Shown here: positions 27,091-34,008 of the stretch, piece after piece | How positions within the stretch are numbered: the stretch's first letter is position 1 | Layout of the letters: the number at the start of each line of letters is the position of its first letter | Assembly (NCBI GenBank): GCA_009801015.1 | Contig: VHZZ01001679.1 | Span: 29,215 to 63,222, forward strand | Length of the DNA stretch: 34,008 bases | DNA from: Silene noctiflora | Taxonomy: Eukaryota > Streptophyta > Magnoliopsida > Caryophyllales > Caryophyllaceae | Direction of reading: 5' to 3' | Notes under the pieces: model-generated | What the model was told of the DNA's origin: nothing | Seen by the model: the letters and a program-made list of their open reading frames with translations, nothing else | Databases searched by the model: none | Made by a program: the position numbers and the translations under genes

Positions 27091-30000
27091 TTAGAAGATA
27101 TGCACCATATCATACGCAAATCTTGTCACCGTCAAGGAAATACCCAACAGTCATTATTTTGGTAACACACAAGTGACACAACTTCTATGGAAAATGATAA
27201 AGTACTCTATTCATGAGGAATTCGATCCTATGACATGTCGTTTATAAGATCTTTGTTTAGTCATTAGGCTACAACCTCTCTAATCTAATTCCGAATCAAG
27301 GGTACTTAAGATAGCCGTTGTTGGACTTGGCTTAAAAGCCTTAAATATCCTAAGAAAAATTAAGCATATGATCCTCGAACCAAATTGTCCATATTGGAAC
27401 GTAATTCATTCAAGAACTAGGTTGACGTAGTTCTTTTTATATGATTTCGGTAGCCTTCTAAAGCCTCTAAACCATTCCCCAAACTGAATTGAGCACAAAC
27501 CCATGCAGCAATATCAAAAACAAAGATGATTTGAAAAGACCAGCATAATAAGAGTCTAAGACGCAGAGCAAAAGAAGAAACAGATTTTCCGCTCTATGTG
27601 AAGACGGTGCTAAGTTGCTAACTATGAAAAAAAAAAAAAAAACGAGGGAATGAGATGTCTTAAATGGATACCGGCCTTTTACTTCAATCATTTCATTGCC
27701 TATGTTTTAGTTTTATCCCTCGTAGTTTAAATAAGGTTGCCCATAACCTTGCTAGAAGTGTTATGGGACAACAAGGCGAAGCAGGCAATCAAAACATTAA
27801 AATTGTAAAGGATACGTCCAGAACAGCACAAATGACTGCATAAGATGAAAAACAGCTCATTAATAAAAATAAACCATTAAACAAAGCAATTCCAAAAGCT
27901 TAAACTAGAAAAACTATATCTTAAGCATAAAAGAGAAGCAATCTTACTGAAAACTCAAGATGGAAACAAGAAAAGGGAAATTAAAAGTCTATGTTACTCC
28001 GACACTTCACTTTGGTTGCATGTCGCGTGTCTGACACTTGGACACTCGGACACGACAATGACACTTCGACACTTCATTTTAGACGAAAAAACTGAAAACT
28101 TCACACAAACCAACTGTAGCAGACACTCCCACACCGTGTTGCATTCGATGTTTGCAACCGAGTAGGAGTAACATAATCAAGGTCCATTTGACTTGACTAT
28201 GCTCATTACTAAAAATAACAGCACAAATGTTTACCATTGATCACTGCATATATTTGGAGACTTTGATGGTCAAAATTGACCGATTGACCAACAAAGTTGA
28301 ATGGAAACAAAAAAATTTGGAAGAAGTTAGTGCTTAAGAATGAGAGCATTACCATAAGTCCACCGAAAAAGCCATCAAGTAAGACTCTGTTCCAGGCATC
28401 GAAGTATGAATGAACTGAAAAATTGGCTTTAGCTGTGAGTCCCAATGACGTAACAGCCATCACTACTACATAAAAGACAAACCCAATAACTCCATTAAAT
28501 CCTAGAATTCCTGCCACGACTCCAGCAATGATTGACATAAATGTTCGACTGCAAAATGAAACAGGAAAATGTCAACATTAAAAACCCAGATAACAGGAAA
28601 ATCCGACATGCAAAGTTACACACACATCAGAAACTACTGGTTTAATTCTCCCCTCTTAATGCAGCCAGCTGCAGCCTATAAGCCACTAAATGGAATCATT
28701 ATAAATCAAATTAACCCACAAAATTTTAACAGTCCTGCGCTTGAAGCCAACTTGAAGGCGGTAGCAACTAATTTCCTTGCATAGAATATATAGAATATAG
28801 CTGTAAATCCTATTTTAAATTGCATAGAATATATAGAACATAGTTGTAAATAAAGATTCTTCAACTCTGAAGGAAATGCCTTCAAGATAGAAATTCTAGA
28901 AAAGATCCAAAATCAGATCAACATGCAACTAACAGACGTAAGAACCTTGACGATATTCACAAGTTCCAAGATTTTCAAATGGGCTAAAAAGATCAACAAA
29001 GATAAGGATGTTAGCTAATGACAAATAAGGAACAAATAATGAGAGGGAAACTATAAGCTCTAAAGTCAATACAGAAGAAACTCAGGAAGCAATATGGTTT
29101 CACCCATGACACACTCCTTTTCTAATCATCGACACCTTGCTGCCTTTGTTTGAGACAGAGTTCAGTGATTTGATGGTCAGAACATGATCACATGGCGCCA
29201 TTATTTTTTTTCACAACAGCTGCCCTTGCAACAGAAGTACGACTCATGCCCCTTAAGAACCCGATATACCAGGTTGAATCTAGGACCCTAATCCCAATTA
29301 CGTAGTCCTAATCTATGACGGACGACTATGCAGTAAGTAAAGTATGGGCTGTTTCTGCCACGGCCACGGGTACTAATATGAAAGAAAGCTGGAAAATATT
29401 AGAAATCGATCTCTACATCAAGATGTAGCAGACCCGTGTGCATCCTCCCATTGTCTAGTCAGAGGTCAAGATATAAGAAGTTCTAACCTTAAAAGGCCTA
29501 AACAATTGAGATGATCTCAGATGAGTATAAATGTCATGTCCAGCTAGCTAAGTGACTTGCCAGTGAGAATATATTCTTAAAAACGGGGTCGGCTGACATC
29601 AGTACAAGGTACAACTAATAACCCCTATGAGGGGCCTCACTCCGGAGGTATTACCAGAAGGGTATAAAGTGCAGTGTTGTGTCGAGGTGTCGGTCGCTAT
29701 CGCAGTAACAGTCGCAAATCCTGGTTCTATACTATACTGTGGTGGCGCGTCCGGTGTTACTCGCTGCTTGTTTTATATTGCTCATAGAAGCCGTATCAGT
29801 CTACTATCAGCTTTAATAGACTTGTACCCGTCAAGTATCGGTCAAATCTCAGCTGTGCCAGTCAACTATCGGCTTTATCTGCCAAATATGGGCTAATAGC
29901 ATGGTATAAAGGAAAGGGGAGGGGGAGTTACCAGTACTTTTAACAACCTATGACGGGCCTGACTCTGGAGGTATGACCAGAAGGGTAAAAAGGAGAAAAT

Positions 30001-30774
30001 TATAAAACAATGAAGGCTTTAGAGAAATATCATGCCCAAAGAATTGCTGTAGCAAGATTAGCAAGTAGCAACCATCAAAACAGATCAGATAGGCCTCAAA
30101 AGGGCAAACCCACTACAAGATTCCGTTTTAAGGTCCTAGACTAGATGCAATAGAAGATCAACAAATAAATAACCAGCATGACAAATCGGCTATCTTCACA
30201 TTCTTAGTTTTAATAATTTTTCCAATTCCTCAATTATTATCATCAAAATTGTCACAACCAAGACAAAAGAAAGTCATGGCTAGGAACTCCGAGATGCGTG
30301 CTAATATTTACCAACTGTTTTTTATTTGATCATTTATCTTTTCTACAAGATAGTATGTAGTATACATAATATTTCCTGCTAATCTTGCAATAAACTTTCA
30401 ATACTCTCAACTACTCAAATAATATGTCAAATTACCAAAGAAAAACGCGAAGTTTAGATACCCAATGCTAATAGCAATTATTAGGGCAATTGCCAATGAG
30501 AGGTCATATCCACGGACAAGTGGAATTCCATTGAATGAGTGTTGAATAAATAGCAGAAGGTTTATTACGAAAGTTCAGATATACACCTCTATTGAGCTAC
30601 TACAAAATTGAAAACTTAGACATTGGCTGATACCCAAAACAAATATGCATTGTTTGTAAAAACATACCTGTAATTTATGATTTTCATGTTACTCATCATA
30701 TTCTCAGCGTTGAGGATTGTCAGGTCATTCATTGCGTCTTTAGATTTCCCTGAAGAATCACCGTGTACAGCCAT
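27091..30774 (-). CDS. EMC6: ER membrane protein complex subunit 6 (4 coding exons, 117 aa)
   Basis: On the minus strand the coding exons are 30774-30668, 28548-28353, 27835-27816 (20 nt) and 27121-27091, 354 nt in all, ending TAA. EMC6 is a small three-helix subunit of the ER membrane insertase for tail-anchored and multi-pass proteins. The product reads MAVHGDSSGK..., then ILNAENMMSNMKIINYSRTF (residues 20-39), as in other plant EMC6. Hydrophobic segments run about 40-55 (MSIIAGVVAGILGFNG), 57-74 and 94-117, the last ending FAYDMVHIF. Length and C-terminus match the family (about 110-120 aa). The third exon is a micro-exon, and the last intron is of U12 type. Without them the frame after GGLM runs into intron sequence. 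A non-coding first exon probably ends at 31697, with its acceptor near 30813. The gene is convergent with RWA. Confidence 0.93.
27122..27815 (-). other. U12-type (minor spliceosome) intron in EMC6
   Basis: Read on the minus strand, the donor is GTATCCTTT, an exact match to the U12 5' splice-site consensus (R)TATCCTTT. Near the 3' end is TTCCTTGAC, an exact match to the U12 branch-site consensus TTCCTTRAY. The branch adenosine is 11 nt before the first exon base (GACGGTGACAAG|A), inside the narrow U12 spacing window. There is no polypyrimidine tract before the acceptor, as expected for this class. The intron is 694 nt and in phase 2. Confidence 0.88.
27816..27835 (-). other. EMC6: 20-nt coding micro-exon of EMC6
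   Basis: Minus strand: CTTATGCAG | TCATTTGTGCTGTTCTGGAC | GTATCC. It encodes SFVLFW plus two bases of a Thr codon. It joins GGLM from the exon before to the TFAYDMVHIF ending, which is the expected EMC6 C-terminus. A pyrimidine-rich stretch (TGTTTTTCATCTTATGCAG) precedes it. Confidence 0.88.
28000..28110. repeat. GACACTT-rich minisatellite-like stretch in EMC6 intron
   Basis: Within the intron between exons 2 and 3 (27836-28352), short words recur: GACACTTCACTTT, TGACACTTGGACACTCGGACACG, TGACACTTCGACACTTCATTT. It looks like a degenerate short-motif cluster, possibly a transposon remnant. No borders were found. Confidence 0.4.
28549..30667 (-). other. EMC6 intron between coding exons 1 and 2 (2119 nt)
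   Basis: GT-AG intron (TACAG|GTATGTT ... TTTTGCAG|TCG). It contains a pair of direct repeats (29618-29668 and 29936-29992) around a segment rich in TCAAGTATCGGTC and CAACTATCGGCT words. The open frames at 28569-28784 and 29627-29896 (+) have no recognisable product and are not genes. Confidence 0.8.
29618..29992. repeat. Direct-repeat-bounded segment in EMC6 intron
   Basis: CTATGAGGGGCCTCACTCCGG followed by AGGTATTACCAGAAGGGTA (about 29622-29662) recurs as CTATGACGGGCCTGACTCTGG with AGGTATGACCAGAAGGGTA (about 29948-29987). Between them lie three words of the type GTC(A)A(G/A)(C)TATCGG. This may be an inserted element bounded by a duplicated sequence, or two copies of a longer repeat. Confidence 0.5.
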
Positions 30775-30812
30775 GATTTTCTTACACCAATCGACTATTG
30801 TAAGACTTTGAG

Positions 30813-31696
30813 CTGCAGACAAAGTTGTACAGACAGAGATTACATCACCAGAACCAAAAAAAAAAATCATCCTAAGCACTTAACATGAAAAGAAACTCAT
30901 CTCTGTGTTAATGACATGAGTTCCCCAACAAGGTTATCATTGTCATAACTCAATGCCTCAAAATATTCCCCCGGTCCAAGAATAATGTCATAACGGTAAT
31001 ATAAGATCAATTCGATTGACCCTTAACCAAACCCAAACAAATGCACCGCTCATAATTCATGAAATGTGGACGGTTTCGAAAGGAAACTACCAAAAGACGG
31101 CCCCACACAAAACCACGTTATGAATCAAATGAATCAGAGGAAGTTCTAAATTGTAATTCTAAGGTCAATTTATTTGATCAAGTATTATAAAAACAAGAAT
31201 TTTCAACGATCCCAACAAAAGATTGGTTAATTGCAACTACTCCCTTCGTCTCAATTATTTGTTTATCTGTATTTAAAATACCCCTAACAAAGGTAAACAA
31301 ATGATCGAGACACAGGCAGTATAATCCATGACAATGAAGACATTAAATCACAAGAACATCAGTCAATTAGTTAAACAGTATAACAAATAGTCAATGTAAA
31401 TGATCATGAGAAAACCAAGCCCTAAACTAGATCATATACTTCAAACAGCAAAAAACCAACACAAATCACACAAACCCCAGATAAAATTCAGCCCCAATTA
31501 AACGAAAGGAGAAAAAAATAACACCTTACAAACTTGAGATGCGTAATTTGATCAAAGGTAAACAAATTACTGGGACGGGAAGAGAATTAAGTTGGTTTAG
31601 ATTACTAAAACTAAAGAATTAACGGATAAATGTAGGGTTTTGGATGAACAATGGGGAAAAGGGGATCGAGTGTTTGATTTGAAGAAGAGGAGCTAC
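30813..31696 (-). other. 5' UTR intron of EMC6 (inferred)
   Basis: Minus strand: donor CAATCCCAG|GTAGCTCC at 31696 and acceptor GTCTGCAG|CTCAAAG at 30813. This would join a short non-coding first exon (from 31697 upwards) to the exon that holds the ATG. It contains a Stowaway-like MITE. The acceptor choice is tentative. Confidence 0.45.
31238..31322. mobile_element. Stowaway-like MITE in the EMC6 leader intron
   Basis: It runs from TACTCCCTTCGTCTCAATTA to TGATCGAGACACAGGCAGTA. The ends are inverted relatives of the CTCCCT(T/C)CGTC type, with TA at the outer edges. TTTGTTTATCTGT on the left pairs with AGGTAAACAAATGA on the right. It is about 85 bp and non-coding. Confidence 0.6.
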
Positions 31697-31770
31697 CTGG
31701 GATTGCAGTGATTTCCGGTTGCTCTCACTTTGGATCCAAATTCTAATTTGTATTTGGGACCGTCTTCGGG
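31697..31770 (-). promoter_or_regulatory. First non-coding exon and promoter-proximal region of EMC6
   Basis: Minus strand, ending in CAATCCCAG|GTAGCTCC. The sequence GAGCAACCGGAAATCACTGC is typical of a plant leader. No TATA box is evident in the adjoining sequence, so the upstream edge is a guess. Confidence 0.4.
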
Positions 31771-32050
31771 GTGAAACGGATCTAAAAACATATGAGGAGT
31801 TCTTGTATCTCTAACATATTATAATCGGGCATTATATATTTAGGCTTACAAGTTACAACCATCTTAAATAAGAATTTGCTCGATTTTTATATTTTAGTTA
31901 CAACTTTTAGAATTCTTTTTAGAATTTGAGAAGTGAAAATAAAAGGTAAAGAAAAATTAACGTAATACCTGCAGGTTATATGTGAACATTACTATATTCG
32001 ATATTTTCCAATTTATCATGAGAAGAAATAATTAGTACGGGATGGCTTAA
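31771..32050. other. Spacer between EMC6 and the hAT remnant
   Basis: AT-rich sequence. A fragment resembling the TCTTAAATAAGAATTTGC MITE terminus (as at 8101-8122) lies at about 31862-31880. Nothing else was recognised. Confidence 0.35.
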
Positions 32051-32950
32051 GTAGTGTAGGCAATGGGCCGTGCTGGGCCGGCCCGCGTGCCGGCCCATCG
32101 TGCTTTCTCTTCATTTTGGCCCGGCCCAGGCACGGGTATAGGGCTTTAAGGGTCGTGCCGTGCCAGGCCCATTAACCCCAGCCAACGCCGCGGCCCGCTA
32201 ATGGCACGGCAATTTTCGTGCTTGGGCCGTGCCTGGCCCATGGGCTTTTCGTGCCTTGTCCATGGGCCGGCCCATGTTCTTTGAATTTTTTTTTTAAAAT
32301 TTTTTTTTATAATTAATTTATTTTTGGTATTTTTTGTTTAATAAATTATGAATATTAATGATTTTAANATATATTTTATTAATAATTAATGTACTTAATT
32401 AATTATATTTTTTATTTACTCGATTTTATTAAATAATTAAGAAACGATATTAAAAAATATTTATAACTAAATAACTAAGAAACGATATTAAAGAAATACC
32501 TCAATCTTTTATTAACGAAGGATGGAAAGATGTAACTACAATTTTCTCTAATTAAAAAACGATGAAACGATTAAGAAACGATATTAAACTAATGTAACAA
32601 ATAAATTAATAGGAAAAAATACAAAATACAAGTGTATCGGATCTAAGACGAGTTCTTTTTTCATCCAATACCCTTTTTGCCGCACTAAAGCAACTTTCGA
32701 ATGCAACGGAAGACACTTGAATGCTTAAGAAATCCCTTGCTATTGCCAACATCACCGGAAGCGACCTTCTTTGATTTAGACACCATTGCAAAAGGTCAAG
32801 TTTGTCGATCTCTTCTTCGGCCATACCTCGCAAATAATCGTAGCTAATGTACATTTGATATTCGGCCAAGTTGGATGTTGGAGTAGATTCTTGTCTGTTT
32901 GGTCTTACCCGACTCATCAAACCTTTAAGAGCGGTCAAGCTCGTTCCTCG
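32051..32950 (-). mobile_element. Truncated autonomous-type hAT element
   Basis: The left border lies in GTGTAGGCAATGGGCCG (about 32057). It is followed by about 220 bp packed with GGCCC/GGGCC words (GGGCCGGCCCG, GCCCGGCCC, GGGCCGTGC), the GC-rich subterminal repeats of some plant hAT elements. After an AT-rich stretch with one ambiguous base (N at 32368), a minus-strand frame encodes a hAT transposase C-terminus. The rest of the transposase, to the right, is missing: sequence of another kind begins near 32968. Confidence 0.7.
32606..32938 (-). pseudogene. hAT transposase C-terminal fragment (dimerisation domain)
   Basis: The minus-strand frame carries the hAT family C-terminal dimerisation pattern: WW-like LLQWCLNQRRSLPVMLAIAR, then DFLSIQVSSVAFESCFSAAKR and VLDEKRTRLRSDTL. 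In intact transposases this last block continues with a short conserved helix; here it ends after VFCIFSY. The preceding catalytic region is absent because the coding frame is cut off at about 32950. The frame is open further upstream than the first Met, so that Met is not a real start. Confidence 0.8.
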
Positions 32951-32967
32951 AATACCTTGACTAGTAC

Positions 32968-34008
32968 AGTAACACCCCCATACTCCAAAGTGCCTTACGA
33001 GACCACCTTAAGTACGAAGATGCTACCATCTCGGTTTCCCGAGGCAAATGATATACAAAAGACAATAGTGAAACGTATTAAATAAAGTATTATAAAGATT
33101 AAATCGTCTCAAAGCCAAACCAAACTGTTCAACAACTATCCGAAGTACAAAATCTCAAAACCAACGTTAGACTCGATAAACGCAGCGGAAACTCTATTAT
33201 GGTGATTACTCCTCCATCCCTCGTGCCACATAGCTATACCTGCTCAAATCTGCTCACCATCCCCGAATGGATCATCACAGTTACAACAAACAACACGGGG
33301 TCAGTTACTGTCATATAAACAAATCAATGCGATATAGCAACATCATACAATCTCCTTTCCACATCGTCTCACATCACATCACTGACTACACACCCAAGGT
33401 GTGTAGCCCTGCCAGTGGGGGACCGCAGCCGTTCCCACCTAAGCCCCACTCACCATACCGAGCGAAAATCCCAGTTCCTTAATGTGCACATCCCCTCCCG
33501 TGGCGGGTTCCACGAAGGGCGAATAAAGGGCGTGAAGCCACTCCTGCAAGTGACTCCACTCAGCCGAGAACGCATCTCGCAACATACTCCATTTCCACCT
33601 CCATCACTCCGTCACATCATACAACACAAAGCAGATTTACATCATACAAACATCATATACAAAATGCCACACAATAACAGAAAACTGAGTAGGGAAATCC
33701 TACCTGGAAGCAATCACCGATTAGCAAGACAAGCGATTAGAACCGATCCTCTACGAATCCACTTCCTAAATATTCACAACAATCATTTATCACAATCCAT
33801 ACAACAATCCCCAAATAAACTGCCCTAATTCCCAAATTAGGGTTTAACCAACGATAACGAAAATGTATAAAAACCATACCAGGAACTTACCCTTGAGACA
33901 AGGAATACAATGATGCGATCGACACGGAAAACTATCGAATCAAGCTCCGGGTTTGCGAATAGCGCGAGATAACTATTGAGAAGTTTCTTATGGAAGTTTA
34001 GAGGTTTA
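32968..34008 (+). mobile_element. LTR-like retroelement block, cut by the window end
   Basis: From AGTAACACCCCCATACTCCA onward the base composition and style change sharply (C-rich plus strand, few T-runs). GTAACACCCCCATACTCC is a phrase I associate with the start of Ty3/Gypsy LTRs in plants, but this is recall without a search. The open frames at 32786-33085, 33267-33482 and 33415-33828 encode low-complexity Pro/Ser/His-rich peptides without a recognisable domain and are not called genes. The far border lies beyond 34008. Confidence 0.45.

Noticed and set aside
28209..28352. Frame continuing from EMC6 exon 2 (GGLMVMLSFLSTNFF...)
   Set aside because: It is read-through into the intron after the GTAATG donor. 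The conserved family C-terminus is found in the micro-exon and last exon instead.
33267..33828. Pro/His/Ser-rich frames in the right-hand LTR-like block
   Set aside because: No domain, low complexity, and overlapping frames on a C-rich strand. They are best explained by base composition.

Overview
The window is nuclear DNA from a flowering plant, almost certainly a eudicot. The evidence is four intron-rich genes of plant families, AT-rich introns and spacers, and many small transposons of plant type. The recurrent words ACTCCGTA and CCGTCACAAGCTTGTGACGG, and the LTR-like block at the right end, remind me of Caryophyllales genomes (beet, spinach, quinoa, pinks). That placement is inference from memory, not proof.

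Layout. Positions 1-1031 are the 3' end of an LTR retrotransposon: internal tail, polypurine tract and LTR. From 2007 to 6546 (+) lies galactokinase in 8 coding exons (499 aa), with all three signature motifs of the family. From 6547 to about 14350 is a spacer built largely of small elements. It includes a 442-bp fold-back Mutator-like element with a perfect 9-bp target duplication, several palindromic MITEs sharing CCGTCACAAG, and a Stowaway-like MITE. From 14935 to 17133 (+) is a 264-aa single-pass membrane protein of an uncharacterised plant family (3 coding exons). From 18541 to 25274 (+) is a REDUCED WALL ACETYLATION (RWA/Cas1p-like) gene in 16 coding exons (545 aa); its first intron carries a five-copy tandem repeat of about 130-150 bp. 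At 26141-26572 is a non-autonomous hAT element with an 8-bp target duplication. From 27091 to 30774 (-) is EMC6, a 117-aa subunit of the ER membrane protein complex. At 32050-32950 is the remnant of an autonomous hAT element, which abuts an LTR-like block running to the window end.

The most interesting structure is in EMC6. The conserved C-terminus can only be completed through a 20-nt micro-exon at 27816-27835. The intron after it carries textbook U12-type (minor spliceosome) signals: donor GTATCCTTT and branch site TTCCTTGAC, with the branch adenosine 11 nt before the acceptor. With this model the protein reads through to a stop at the expected length.

Functionally, galactokinase salvages free galactose, much of it released from cell-wall turnover. 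RWA is a Golgi polytopic protein needed for acetylation of wall polysaccharides. EMC6 is part of the ER insertase for multi-pass membrane proteins. I see no sign that they form a cluster; they look like ordinary neighbours. RWA and EMC6 are convergent, with the hAT MITE between them. I did not find a previously undescribed multi-gene system.
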